64,000 bases of DNA from Cyanoderma ruficeps (GCA_008694505.1 VZDJ01000174.1:8892106-8956105); one strand, 5' to 3'. Counted from the stretch's first letter, positions 46,262 to 58,573 are shown. The notes: a model not told the origin generated them from the letters alone. Numbers and translations are program-made.

Positions 46262-48334
46262 CCAGAAGAATTAGTCCAAGGGCAAGAGACAAGTCCCAAA
46301 GTTAACAACAGAGAAATCTTCTCCATTGTGAGTTCAACCTGTTGTCAGAGAAACACGCTAAGTTACTGCCGTTTGGAGGAGTTCGGCAGGAATGGAATCT
46401 TTTTTCCCCCTGCATGGGAGCAAATACGCAGCTTTTGTTAATTTGACTTCACAATTCAACAGAGATCATTTTTTCAGTGTGGCCGCAGTGACAGCAATAT
46501 GAAAAAGGGCTTATTAAAAATTAATTCCACCAGCAGAAGTATCTCTGTGTATCTGTGTCTGGGTTGAAACACCATCCCTGTTGCACCACATCCAGTGGCT
46601 CACTGATAAGCTGGAATGCAAACTGTAGGAATTAGTGCTTACAGAGGAAGCCTTGCAGAGATGTGTGTGATCTGTTCTGTCAGGCTGTGTGAGATGATCT
46701 CACAGGCTTCAGTGCCGGTATTTGTCACATCGAATGGATAGAGTCTTTCGATGGTGGCTACTGTGGTTATTGTGTGGAGATTTTCACCTCTTTGATCCTG
46801 TGTGAGATAGGAAATAAATTCCTTTGGTATAAGGCACCGTTGTATTTGCATGAGGCTTTGTATTGGTGTTTTTATTTTTGGTAGGAAATATTTATTGTAA
46901 AAGCAAGTGACTTAAGCTCTTTCCAAACACCAAAGGGAACTTTGCCCAAGGGAAAGAATTTCTGAGGCGTGGAACAGCCCAGTCTAGTGGCCACCTGGAA
47001 GGTGTGAAATCAAAGCCTTTGCTGCCAGGTACTGGGTGAGACTGGAATAGACAAGGAAAAGCGTCCTTGGGAGCAAACTGGCACAACTGTCCCCTAAAAT
47101 AGGTGACAGCCCAGGACTTTCCTGAGGGAGAGAAGATAAGCCATAAAACCAGAGTCTTCTGGAGCTCAAGAACCTCTTCTGGGCAGCAGCTTATAGCTAT
47201 TCTGAGTTTTGGGGTATTTTCCTGAGTGGAAGTTTACTCATGAACCTCAAAATGCTGCTCTCATTACATTTTTTTTCCGATGATGATTCATTCTTGGAAA
47301 GGGGAAAGTTTCTGGTTTGGATAACTGAGTTTTCCAATAGAAGTTCTCATCAATAAATTCCTGAGCGCCTCCCCACTGACCAGCTATTTTGCCTCTACCC
47401 ACTTTCTCAGTTTTCTTAGATGTGAACACGAGCTGCTTATACAGCAGCCCAGAGATCTCCCTTTGGATGAGATACATCCTCCTTAGTAGTTAAACCATTT
47501 CAAGCTTTTTGAAGTCCTGGCTTTGTTCATGGTAGTTTCTTTTGCTCTTCTCTTCCATGGATGCAAATCCCAGTGTCTCAGTTGACTCTGGCACTGCTGC
47601 CTGTGCTCACCGTGGCAGACGAGACGGGATTGTGCCACCTGGCTGAAGGGGCCGTGGCAGACCTGCCGCCTCGTGTCATTTCCTGTTTGCAGAATTACTT
47701 CAGGGATTTTCAGATGGGCCAAGAGACTCCTGTCTACATTGTTCTTCTGCAAAGGATATGTGTGGTATGGGGCCCAGGTGACACAATCAGGATCTCCTCA
47801 GTGTAGTGTTTGACTGGGGCCTCGGAAAAACAACCAGATTACTATCTCCAACTTATCCTAAACAGGCCCGCCTCCTTTTACAGCTTTCGTTGCACAGTAT
47901 TGTTGCCAGGATAGATTTATGCTGGGCCACTTCCCACTCCAGCCTGCGTCATTACAGTCATTGTCACGAGAACACAAAAGCAGAGAATGAATGCCCTGTG
48001 CCTTCTGAAGAATATATTTGTCCCATTGCACTGTTGTGACCTTCAGGGTGCCATGTGCTGGTGGCTACTAAAGCAGAGACTTCCTGATGCTTGATTACCA
48101 GGGATCCTCAAAGGCCAAGGTGACTCCTGGCTGTCTCAAATAGCCTGGCTTGAGTATATTAAGCGAAGCTGCCAAGTGAAGAGCAATTCCTAGAGGACAG
48201 GAGTGGAGCCACGTGCCCAGGGTCTGGCCCTAAGGAAGCGTTTCTGTGGGGTTGTGGTGCCCACACCCTCGGCCAAGCACAGGCGTCCTCTCTCCACAAG
48301 AAGGCGCTGTTGGACAGGGCACGTCCCGGGGGTG

Positions 48335-48395
48335 CCACACGCGCCCGGGTGACGTCACTAGAGTCCCCGCCCAGTGCCTCAGTTTCCCCATTTCC
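48335..48395 (+). mobile_element. Probable MIR SINE fragment (ancient amniote repeat)
   Basis: GTGCCTCAGTTTCCCCATTT at 48374-48393 matches the highly diagnostic MIR core, where the family reads GTGCCTCAGTTTCCTCATCT. Upstream, GTGACGTCACTAGAG lies where MIR has GGGCAAGTCACTTAACC, at about the correct distance. MIRs are tRNA-derived SINEs older than the bird-mammal split, and survivors in birds are short and often associated with constrained DNA. The fragment sits in a locally CpG-rich patch, unusual for MIR. No A/B-box head is visible. Identification is by eye from the family core. Confidence 0.55.
48350..48357. promoter_or_regulatory. Full consensus CRE (TGACGTCA)
   Basis: The 8-bp palindrome TGACGTCA is the canonical binding site of CREB/ATF bZIP dimers. 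It is embedded in a CpG-containing stretch (48280-48380), with an E-box CACGTG 140 bp upstream at 48210-48215. It overlaps the probable MIR fragment, so it may be a SINE-derived site. No TATA box or coding sequence is linked to it here; use as a regulatory site is inference. Confidence 0.5.
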
Positions 48396-51300
48396 CAGCG
48401 GTCTGAGAACTAGTGACCAATGTGACACAGAGTAACTGGATGTTATTAAGTCACCAAAGGAGTTGGTCAAACCACATCTGTGCTGTAGGAAACCAAGATC
48501 AAACCAGATGCCTTCAGGCTCCTCTGCGTGACACCAAGCCACGGAAGGTGAAGAAACTCTTCCTTCATTATTTCATTGGTTTCCCATTGTTCTGCACCCT
48601 GCTCTCATCTCCAGTCTCCTGGAACATTTTGCCATGGGGCCTGAAGGAAAACAAGCGCTCATGTGCTAATTTTACAAGCTGCCATGGCTGCAGCAAACAG
48701 CACGTGCGGTCAGGGCAGGGCCTTCCTCAGACACACAGCCTGGCACAGCAGCCTCACTGCCACCCCAGCTGGCAGTTTGATACCAGCCAGAGAGCTCTTT
48801 TTGCAGCGCTGATTAGACAATCTGCTGGTTGATCAGGAGGGAGAGCTAACAGCACTCAGGCTTCCTCCATAGTGTGCTGATGCTGAGACGGGCTTGATGT
48901 TCCTCTGAGTCTCCTAAGCACATCCTCAGACAGGCCTTTTCCTTCCATTTGCTTTGTTTGCAAAGCTCTGTGTGGTAGAAAGTGGTTTTCTCTACTGTTC
49001 ATAGGATGATCCGAAGAAATTATTTGAGAAGAGTCCCAGTTCCTACTGGAATACTCTCCTTTGCAGGAGGACTGTGTGGCTGCCCAGCAGCCTGTCCACC
49101 CAACTGCAGCCCAAGTGCTGTCTGTGTTCATGAAGAGGGAAATAATTCCATGTCTAGAGTCCACTCTGAAACTCAAATAGAGAAACAAGCAATGGACAGG
49201 GACAATCTGGTACCTTGTGCTTGTCATCTCTGCAGTTCCTGGCTGTCAGCAGCTGCTTGTTGCTGGTATCATATGGAGCAGAACCAGTGATTTCAGTAAA
49301 TGAGGCAAATACAGAATTCTCCTTCAGCATCTCTAGCTCCACCAATTTCATCTTTTCCTTCCAGCCCTCGGGTACATTAAATGGTTTGGCCTAATGAAGC
49401 TCTCTGATCTTAAAATCACTCCACTCTCAATGACCTCCTGTGGCAGCGGATAATATTTAAAAGCCTTATGTGCCTGCAGAGGCTCCTTGTCTCTCTTTTG
49501 GGTTAATAGTTAAAAATTCATGGTTGTTTTTCAAAACCTAAATTGCTTTACTCTCTGCAAATGATTCCCCTTTCAATTCAAAATCAAACCTTTGTCTAGA
49601 CTCAGCAGACTCTTGGCTAATAGCTCTGGCAGGCAAAGATACCAACAGTTTATCAAGATATTCACTTTCTACCCCAAACTCAGCTCAATTTCACGAGGTG
49701 GTTTTTGTTTTCTTTTTTTTCAGTGGCAGAAGAGTGTTTAGCTAATTTGGTTAAGGAGCCTTAGATGTTCCTTGGCTCTCCGCAGAGTGTTTCTTTTTTA
49801 GCAGTGCCAATTTCCTTAACAAATGTATTTCATTGTGTGGTGCATTTGATCCTCATATCCGGAACTGTGTGTGAATCCTGAACCACCCCTGAGCTGCCTT
49901 TCCAGCTGCCATGGTACTGACTGCACAAGGCTCCACTGACTTAGAAAGTGACCTTAGAATTCAGAGGCCTACTTCTAAATAAATGAGAATGTAAATAAAG
50001 ATAAAACAATGCAGCTCCTTCAGGTCCACGTGTGATTTCCCCCGTGGAGCTGCTCCCGTGGCTCTGTGTCTGTCACCCTCAGGGTCTGTGCAGAGGTTTT
50101 CATGAAATCCCCTCTCACGTGTTTGGCAGTTGTCTGTAGAGAACGACCTTGCCTTTCATTCAGGGTTCAGAGGAACCTCAGCAGTGATTTGGAAATTATG
50201 ATCAGAAAATGTGAGGCTTCTGACCTCAAAGTTTGAGGTTTGGAAACACATCTAGGTGTCAGGTTGGAAGTTTGGAAAGCCTGGCTGTGGAGGTCACCAG
50301 TACTAAGCAGAAAATGTTGATCATGTAGAAAAACTTGGCTAAGACAGTTTTATTAAAAGGACATCTCCTGTCTGAGATTTTGTATCAGTGTTTAGGGTCT
50401 GTCTCTCATGGATAGAGACATTTGGTACCTAAAGCAGCCTTAGAGGTCAAGCTCAAATCCCATTAATTTAAAACTCTTCAATTTTTGCATCTCCCCAGCA
50501 GACTTACTATGAACTACTCAAATATTCAGAGTCCAATGTGCCTTGCTACTAAATCCCTGCTACAAGTAGTACCAGAGAGACTTGAAGTATTACATACACT
50601 TCAAATCTCATTTATTTTCCTGCCAGAACACTATAAGGGAACTTTAGTGTAAATGTGAAACAAACTTTCAGTCTTGGTTGTAGTCCTGGGTTGTGTAAAG
50701 GTTTGATTACCCAGTGTGGTGCTCTCACATGGGGAGATCTCCACTGTAACTGCAAATTGCAGTGCGGCCTTAATCTGGCCACAGCTGCTTGTACTATTGC
50801 AAGAGTAAATAAAATAATACTTAGCATGGATAAATATTTTATTTGCATGCTGGAGCATCTTAAAACTGTATTTTCCAGCCCACCCAAGGTGAAAATAAAT
50901 ACTGGGAAGCTGAAGGAAAGGAAAAAAGTGAATCACTGTCACAAACCATTTTAGAGCTGAGGCTAGAGGCTGCTCTCTGGCTTTTTTGGCAATCCTTCCT
51001 ACCAGGGCACTGTAAGTCTAAGTATTGTTATTTCATGTGGAGGATCCATGCTGCTGAAAAAAGAGGGGAAAAAGAGGACTAGCTTTGGGTAGAACAGCTA
51101 CTTCCTATGACTTTCTTTCAGGATTAAAGTGGGCAACTGTCTCCTGATTACCGATAATAATTATGGCTATAACTACACACATGTTCAAATATGCAATCCT
51201 AGATCAAATGACAGAAATGGCAAGTGGAATTCTTCAGTGGCTTCACTGGAATGAACTCAAATGTTAACTTCACAAGTGTTCAGTTTACAGGCTTCAAAGA

Positions 51301-52599
51301 CACCCACTGCATCCCTACTCTATATTTATTTTTTCCCCAATTTTTTGCATTTAGCTAAAAAGGCTGTTAGAGAAGCCAAGGCTTGAGGGAGGATTGCAGT
51401 TGGCAAAGGTGAAGGAAGCAAAGAGCACTCTCCTGGTGCCTGTAGCATCTCCTTTCCCCAGGTACAAGTATTAGTTATAGAGCTCACAGCTGTACAGGGC
51501 CAGGAGCAGGAGGCAGCTCGTGCTGTGTCCTGGGTGAGAGTGTTCCTGCTGTGACTTGGAGCAGCTCTCAGGGCAGCTTCAGCAGGAGGTAAAGGACTTC
51601 TGTACCATCTTGATTTCCAGGCATTTACTAATCCCTGGAAATGCAGAAAAGCTTCTTTCTAGGCTGCAAGAGTTTAACATGATGTGGAGGTGAGTGCCAG
51701 AATTCAGTACAGCCCAAGAGTTATCCCTTCAGGAGGATTCTCCAACAAACTGTTGGGATTCTTGGAACAGCTCTTGTGCATCACAGAGAAGGGATGGGAA
51801 TGGTACTGGGACCATGATGCCCTAAAAGTTTGTCCTCTCTGCAGTATTAGCTCAGACCTTGTGTTGCCCCCAGCACAAGCTCCACTCACACAGGAGGACT
51901 CCACACAGTGCTGTTATCAAAGGGTTGGATCCAGAAGGAGCTGCTGGTGGTTGGTTAATGCACTTTCAAGCCACTTACACCTCCCCTGTAATCTTGACTC
52001 AAGGGGACTCCATTTGAACCCTTCCTCTCTAAGTGTGATGGAAAATTCTCCAGTGGGTGACTGAAAGGGATCAGTGGAGCAGCTCAGCAATGACCAGAGT
52101 TCGTGTTTGTCATGCAAGCAAATTCCAGATTCAGTAAGCTGGAATGTTATTAGGTGATGTAACTGCTCAAACTTATGGCTCAGGGGTAGTAATCTGAGGA
52201 TGAGCTAATTAACTGTGCCATGCAGCTGAGGTACTCCTTCAAAAATCTTCCTTGAACTCAGGAGTGATGCACAGTGGAAACCTTGCGGCTTTTTTAAAAG
52301 GCACATCCCTGTTCTTTCGATGATGAGCAGATGTTGTACAAGGAAGAATCTCTCAGTACACGGGGTTTGTAAGATGTGCTAGTGGTCTGTGGGTGTTGTC
52401 CATATGTAATTGTGGGATGGAGTTGAACTCGGTGTGACAAACTTGCTGAGAGAAGCGTGGAGTGGAGGAGTGGGAGTCCCAGGGCGGAGATGCCGCTAAC
52501 ACCCAGCAATAGCCGGCTACCCTGCTTGGCAACCCCGTGCTGGTCTAGGTAAATGGAAATGACTTCATTATTTGTTTGTCCCTTGTCCTAGTGCCTTTT
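48396..52599. other. No gene seen
   Basis: Unique sequence with the 50749 near-palindrome and an octamer. Around 50400-50460 there is a weak CR1-like phrase (TTAGAGGTCAAGCTCAAATC) that could not be confirmed. Confidence 0.5.
50749..50763. repeat. 15-bp near-palindrome
   Basis: ACTGCAA (50749-50755) and TTGCAGT (50757-50763) are symmetric around one A. An octamer site ATTTGCAT lies 80 bp downstream at 50841-50848. This is a short site and could be chance. Confidence 0.4.
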
Positions 52600-52895
52600 A
52601 TTTTTAAGCCTGCATAACGCAAACCACAGCCCCTGGGGATCTTAACGAGGGTCTAAGTGGCACCACCGTTCCCTGCTAACAATGGGCTTTTGTTGTTCAC
52701 ACTTTCCCTATCAGAGTGTCCCGGAGGAACGTCCTTGCTTAGGAGACTATATTGTGATGTTATGACCTCAGAGAGGGGTGGGAGAGGAAGGGAGGGTTCA
52801 GGTGTATCTTTAACTTACTTGAATAACTTTCTTCTAGTTGTGTTTTCTTCCCACCAGGATCTTTAATGACTGCTCCGAGGGGGCTGGCTCTGAGC

Positions 52896-52903
52896 TATAA
52901 ATA
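52896..52903 (+). promoter_or_regulatory. TATA-box-like element in a CNE-like block
   Basis: TATAAATA, preceded by GAGC and followed by CAGGCGCG, is a strong TATA-box match. It is flanked by GC-rich DNA and sits in a non-repetitive block (52600-53310) containing several CpGs. If it is a core promoter, transcription would start about 25-30 bp downstream, near 52925-52935, on the plus strand. No ORF of note starts downstream, so any product would be noncoding or spliced. TATA-like strings are common by chance. Confidence 0.3.
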
Positions 52904-53176
52904 CAGGCGCGTTATCACCCTCCTGTATTGTGTACGAGCGCTAATTTCTGTGCTGGGCTTGAACTTGTTGACTTCTGCGGTCGCTGTCAGGAAATGTTGG
53001 GTGGGAAAGGATTAAAGAGCCTATTGATGTGACTCGGAATCTCGGGCCAGGAAGGCTGCTTGTATCATCTTAGATCTAGAGACGGTGGTGTTGATACCCA
53101 GCCTGGGTTTTTTTTATAGAGTCGCTTTAGTCAGCTCCCTGTTCCTCCCTCCCGCCTCCCCCATGGCGAGCGCACT

Positions 53177-53201
53177 GACTCCGGCACTCCAGGCCGGAGT
53201 C
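53177..53201. repeat. Perfect 8-bp GC-rich inverted repeat
   Basis: GACTCCGG (53177-53184) and CCGGAGTC (53194-53201) flank a 9-nt loop. They lie in the CNE-like block that also contains the TATA-like site. The GC-rich stem would be stable if transcribed. Confidence 0.55.
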
Positions 53202-53353
53202 TCCAAGGAGGAAGTAGACCCTGTAGGCGAATTTCCTGGTATTATGCCATTTTAACAACCTCTCTCTTGATTTAGGTGTTGCAGGCTGGCTAAGAATATT
53301 CCTTGACACTTGAAAGGGACCTTTATTGTTTTCTTAATTTGTGAAGAATTACC

Positions 53354-53367
53354 TTTTTTTTTTTTTT
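53354..53367 (+). repeat. Poly-T run (14 nt)
   Basis: Fourteen T followed by CTCTCC, just right of the CNE-like block. No acceptor AG follows closely. Confidence 0.8.
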
Positions 53368-56300
53368 CTCTCCAAACTTTTCTTTGTAGGGTCAGACTGG
53401 AGCCATGTTATTGTTGTTAAATTTAGATCTGAGACTATATTAAGTCCTCTGGCAGCCTGCCCCAGCGCTTTCACTTCTTAAAACAGGAAGGCAGGCCTTG
53501 GCCTACTTGTGCTCATGTACTTAAAAAGGGTGAGAAGACAACTTTTTACACTGCTGGGAAACAAATATAAAACTGCACAGTGTATATACAACCGCTGTCC
53601 TGCTGGAGCCAAGAGACTATTTCAAAGGTTGAAACTCTTTAGGCCTCCTGTTCTTGAACAGGAATTAGGTACGTAGTGCCTTTTTGGAAAGTCTGTTCCC
53701 AAAACAATTCTGGCACGTGAAAAAAGTCCTGTTCTGTGTGGTGTGGAGGGGAGGGGAGCAGATCCAGCAGTGGTGGCTGTCAGGATGTAATGGAGGGACC
53801 ATTGGTGCAGTGGGGTTGGTTCCCAGGGCTCACATCTCCTGCCTGCATTTGGGGAAGAGCTCTTCCAAAGCCTTGTGCAGGGTCTTGTTGGAAAGGTTGG
53901 TGCCTCAAATGTAACCTCCTAAATTATGTTTGTGCGTCTCAGAGAAGGAAACCTGGCTTCTAAGATTCCCAAGATTCCTGTGGAAGGCAGAGAGGGGGAA
54001 TGCTCAACACTTCAGGAATAATGACTAACTCAGATTGCAAAGTCTGGCTGTGTAATGTCTGGCATCTGGGTTTGGAAACTGCCTCTCAGCATCCAGTGTG
54101 AAAATAGATTAGAATATCTGTCCATGTTTGTAAAGAACAACCTGAAATATTAGTCCCTAAACTGAAAAATTATGGGAAAGGGAGAAAGCATGACTACGAT
54201 TATGACTTTAAATTTTCCTGTTTAAGTTTAACCTTCCTCAGCATTTTTGAACACCTGATTCACTTGATTGACTCCTGCCTTTTATAGGGATGACCCAGCC
54301 AGAAGGAAAGGAAATATTGCAGCACCTGCAGATTGTTCTTTTATCAAACTGTGGCTGAATGCACACAGATAGCTCCGTGGGCTGGAGGGCTGTGCTCCCA
54401 AGTTTTGACTCTTTCCCTGTGCCATTTCTGTAGCTAATCCTTCCTATCAGCAGACAGCTAGGAGCCAGCAGCCCATTGAAAAGAGAACCAGACTGAGGAC
54501 AGGCTGCTGAGAGGAGTAGAAAAACTGTTCCTTTGAGGACTCTATAGATTTTATTTTTTTTTTCCCTGTGTAAAAGCATTCTTATTCTGATATATATGAT
54601 GGGGGTAGGGGGCCACAAACTGTGATAAAAATACCTCTGAGCTTCACCAAAGCTCTTTCTACCTTTTCATAATTCAGGAGTCTGTCAATCAGAGACAAAG
54701 GAGAGGAGGATGTGTGAGGCTGTGTGGGAGGGCTGGGGGCAGCAGAGACAGCAAATACCACTGTCCTCCAGACTGCTGCCAGTCCTGATTCTCAGGATAT
54801 CACTGCAAATGGACAGGCAAGAGCAAGTGACCCCCTCTGTTGGAATTTAAATACATTCTTGAATTCATGGTAGGTGCAGGCTGCTCCTGGAAGGGTTCAG
54901 GTGCTGCCTGTGGGTCCCATTTCAGTGCAGGGGCTGGGCACTGTGTGTTCAGTGACACACTTGTGCTTGTGCAGGACTGAATAATTTGCTTTATCATCAG
55001 AGAAGAGCTCAGCATGAGCTTCTACAGCACATGGAAAAACTTGCTCAGATAAGGATTGTCCTTTACTGCCTATCTTTGAAGCTGGCTACACAAAACTGAA
55101 ATTGAAAGCTCTTGGGCCCCACCTCTTTCACAATGCCTCAGCTCTTCCAGTTTTATGTCAGGTGAAACAGAGAAGAGGAAGAATTCCTGAAGTGAGCAGT
55201 CAGTTCAGGCAAGAGATGTTTAAGCAGGTCAAGGCTTAGTAAGAAGACAGCAAGGTCTGGAGGACTGCTGGAATTTTTCAGTAATACTGAAACTTTGAAG
55301 ATAAAGTAGCTCAAGGTTTGCGCTGAAATACCATTCCTTCTCTTCTAGGAAGGCTTATAGCAAGGGATAATGTGGAAAGATAATTTTAAATTTATATTCT
55401 CCCATTTTCCACACGAAAACCTTACAGTGTTACTCAGTCTGATTGGTTTTGGTTTTGTGTGAGTGTTGTTTTGTTTTTTTCCCCTTCAAATCAATGCATC
55501 ATTCCTTAGTTTCAAGCAATTCTTCCCCTAAAAAGAAAACTTCAGTTCCAGAGCTGAGAGTTTTTTCCTTGGGACCAGTCCTGCCTGCTCTTATCTTCTG
55601 GCTCCTGCAGCAAGGCCGACGATAAGCCAGGACTCAGAATTCTTTCTTTGGACAATCTCCCTGACAAACACTTAGATGAGCAACAAGAAAACGTGAAAGA
55701 GTGTAAAAGGCTCAGGCTTTCTGATCCTCTGAATCTTCAGAGAGATAAATTCAGGATTGTTTTAGCTGGGCTAATTTTGGAATTGTATTACTCAGGGAGG
55801 CTGCAGGGGGAGGCGACTGGGTGGAAAGGTTACTTCTGTTTGTCACAGGATCTAAATTCCCCAGATCCATTTTCTGAGGATTTTCCTTCTTTATCTTGAG
55901 TTTCTCCTGGCCCTAAATTCCCCTACTGCCTAACTGGCTGCTGCCTTCTGTCTCAGCACTGTGGGATGCTCTGGAATGACATGCAGCCTGTGTTACTGTC
56001 ATTATCTTGGCCTGAAGCCTGCAAGCTTGTGAGGCAGAGCAGTCAGTTATTTAGTGCCTTCCTTCCAGAGACAGGAGAGCTGGAATCCGTGATTTCTGGT
56101 GCCTCTTGTATTCTCTTAGTGTGGTGCTTTCCTGTTTGCCCCATGGCCTGTTCCTGTGTTGTCCTAGCACACAGCACTGGTATCTCTCCCCCTGTACACA
56201 GCTCTTAAACCCCAGGTTTTGCCTCTCAGTTCCTTTGCTGTTTGTGTGGCACTCCCCTGACAGGACCAGGGCACTTAGCTGCAGTTTGCAGAGCAAGGTG

Positions 56301-56439
56301 TTGCAATTTCGTGATTGTGTTGGGTGTCCAAACAAACTATAAATGAATTGCTTTTGGAGCCAGGCCCGTGGATGTTGCCTGAGCAAATAGGCTGTGACTC
56401 CGTCTGCTGGAGCACACCTGTCTCCTCAAACACAGGGGT
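53368..56439. other. No gene seen
   Basis: No repeats or motif clusters recognised. Open frames are short and overlap on both strands. Confidence 0.55.
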
Positions 56440-56610
56440 TTGCTCTCTGTGGAGCCCCGGTGCCTTATCCGTGTCCCTTCCCGGGAAGAGCCAGGTGTCT
56501 CCTGGCTGCAGAGCCTTTACAGCCCCGCCGCATCCCCGGGCAGGCTCCGGGCCCCGTTATCAGCGCGGGCCGGGCTGGCCCGTTCCGTCCCGTCCCGCAG
56601 AGGAAGGAAG
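56440..56610. promoter_or_regulatory. CpG-rich patch
   Basis: About 15 CpGs in 160 bp with GC-box-like strings (CCCCGCCGC, CCCGTCCCGC) and a GATA-type TTATC. The patch is abrupt; sequence on both sides is CpG-poor. Repeated CCGT/CCCGTC words (CCGTTCCGTCCCGTCCCG near 56580-56599) look like slippage. It may be a promoter-type CpG cluster or a methylation-free GC spike. No exon signal is attached. Confidence 0.33.
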
Positions 56611-56999
56611 GTAGAGTCACAGATACTGACACACAGGAGAAAAGCCCAGATCAGTGGACAAGATGTCTGAGGCATATGATGCTTATCTGCTGCAGTGGGT
56701 GGAGGAGGAAAGGGCATCCCTTATCTCTTCTCTAGTTCCCAGCCCGCTCTGGCTGCTTAAGGAGGCTCACTGGAGTCTTCCCACATTCCCGTACCTTCGG
56801 GTTCCTGCTGGACAGGAAACGGCTGCTGCTCCAACAGCCATTACATCTCAGCTGGTAGTGTCATTTACAGTCGGATTCCCAGGATCCCAAAGGGGTTGGG
56901 GTGGAGTGGGTGGGAGTGGGGTGGAGGGGCCGCTTGGTCAGAAAATACCTCCCTGGGAAAACAACAAAAACATTGAAACTTGCCTAATTTCTTGAGCAG

Positions 57000-57340
57000 T
57001 TGGCGAAGCTGGCCCGTGATACCGAGGCACTTCGGGAAATCAAACTGACCCTTTGGAAAGAATTGGAAAGTTACAATGCCTGTAAGGCTTAAATAGCATA
57101 AAAAGGTAATTGCTGTTCAACATTACAGGATGGGGCTGACCATTCCATTATTATTTTATGTCTGAAAAAACCTGGGAAATAGAGCATTTATAAGGGAGAT
57201 TTCTATTTGTGCAGATGCTCCTGTGCAGCCGTTTGCTATAGGGAGATATCGAGAGCTGCAGAATTAATGAAAACAGATGTACAGGTGCTACTTGCAATGA
57301 GAGAACACAACATGGCTTGTGGTCTCTGGGGTCTGACATT
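57000..57340. promoter_or_regulatory. CNE-like block
   Basis: Unique sequence with CCGTGATACCGAGG, CTTAAATAGCATAAAAAGG, TAATTGCTGTTCAACATTAC and CATTCCATTATTATTTTATG. It ends at a CR1 insertion (57362). The texture is that of constrained noncoding DNA. No coding frame is supported. Confidence 0.28.
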
Positions 57341-57361
57341 AAGCCATTTTGAAAAGTGAAA

Positions 57362-57530
57362 CACCTGACCTTAAAGGGACCTTAAAGCTCATCACATTTC
57401 ACCCCCCTGCCATGGCAGAAACACCTTCTAGTATCCCAGGTTAGTCCAAACCCTGTCCAACCTGGCTTTGAGCACTTCCAGGGGTGGAGAAGCCACAGCT
57501 TCTCTGTGCCAGGATTTTTTCCTCCACATC
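57362..57530 (-). mobile_element. CR1 LINE 3' fragment, reverse orientation
   Basis: Read on the plus strand this is the reverse complement of a CR1 end: AAAGGGACCTTAAAGCTCATC, CCCCCTGCCATGGCAG, a CAGGTTAGTCCAAACCCTGTCC block, CAACCTGGCTTTGAGCACTTCC, and AGCCACAGCTTCTCTGTGCC. Together these give about 165 bp in correct order. The terminal octamers at the left edge have decayed. The right edge fades into a G9(TG)n tract at 57535-57554. Like other copies it is truncated and non-coding. It immediately follows a CNE-like block (57000-57340). Confidence 0.85.
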
Positions 57531-57534
57531 TCTT

Positions 57535-57554
57535 GGGGGGGGGTGTGTGTGTGT
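57535..57554 (+). repeat. G9 plus (TG)n tract
   Basis: Nine G (57535-57543) run into an alternating TG tract (57544-57554). It abuts the right edge of the minus-strand CR1 fragment. Confidence 0.85.
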
Positions 57555-58573
57555 TCAGTCTGAGTTGGCAGAGCCAGGATGTGATAACTTGTGTTTTGAC
57601 ATCATCATCATATATTTAAAATTTCATTTCTTTTGAATCAGTTCTGAAGGACTTCATAAAGATATTTCTACAACTTGTGCAGTGCTGCCTTCTGCCTGTT
57701 GCCACCCAAACCTGTTAGAGGTTGATCTGTCATCAACACAGTACAGTGCACAGCTACAGTCCCGCTGAGGTATTTCATCTGGGATGAATGTGGGGAACAG
57801 ACTGCCCAAATCTCTCTCCACTAGTGATTTTCAACAAATCCCCCACTGTTGTTCCTCTGTTTCCATTGGTGTCCTTTGCACCTGTCTCTGGTCTTGTGGA
57901 AGACCCAGAACTTCATTTGGAACTCTACCCTTGTTATGAAACAGTTTCATTGTAGTTGCCATTTCGATGAGTGAAAATTCTAAACAAAAGATGTGGAGGG
58001 AGACAGATACAAATCCTGTGAACTCCTGTAATTGGATGCCTGGTTCTGCCTGTATCAGGGAAAAGCTTGCCTATCTCTGTGAGGGAGATTGGCATCTCCG
58101 TGTTGTTCATCCTGCACGTGGATATAATTAACATTCTATTGCACCGGTGCCCTCGGGGTGACCTTGGTGAGGTTCCAGTGCTGGACTCGCCTGTCTATTG
58201 TCTGACACTGGTTTACATCTTCAAATACGTCCTTCCTGTGCTCAGCAGAAACTACTGGGGCCAAGTGTGTGGCTCCTCCTGTCTCGTTGGCGTCTTGGTC
58301 TTCGTGGAAATTCCAAAATGACACAGAATTCCTTTTCCAGGCCCATTTTCCTGCCTTAGTTCCCTGATATCTTTAAATTGCTGACCTCTCTCACACCTAC
58401 CTTCTCTCACATCCACCACTCGATTCACACCTTGTCAGAATATGATTTTGGCCAGCCTCACTTCTCCCAGTGTTGGGTTAGCCTGGATTCAGGTCTGTAG
58501 GGAAGGTAAAGGATCCAAAAGCTCCTCAAACGGGGGTGACATGAAAAACCCATTCAGTGCAGCTGTCAGTGTT

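Larger units (their letters stand above)
42720..48334. other. No confirmed gene
   Basis: Holds the 45047 exon candidate and the 46166 hairpin. 44330-44620 is AT-rich with a TATATATTATATATT-like string near 44575-44590. CAAAACG/CGTTTTG form a 7-bp stem near 42953-42973. No coding support. Confidence 0.5.
52600..53310. promoter_or_regulatory. CNE-like block with TATA-like site and hairpin
   Basis: Unique sequence rich in words such as CTAACAATGGGC, TTGTTGTTCACAC, CGCGTTATCACCC, GTACGAGCGCTAATTTC and GATTAAAGAGCC. It contains the TATA-like element at 52896-52903 and the GC hairpin at 53177-53201. CpGs are present but dispersed. A promoter of a noncoding transcript or a developmental enhancer is possible. 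Confidence 0.33.

Noticed and set aside
50430..50465. Possible CR1 phrase AGAGGTCAAGCTCAAATCCC
   Set aside because: Too short and lacks the octamer tail or neighbouring CR1 blocks.
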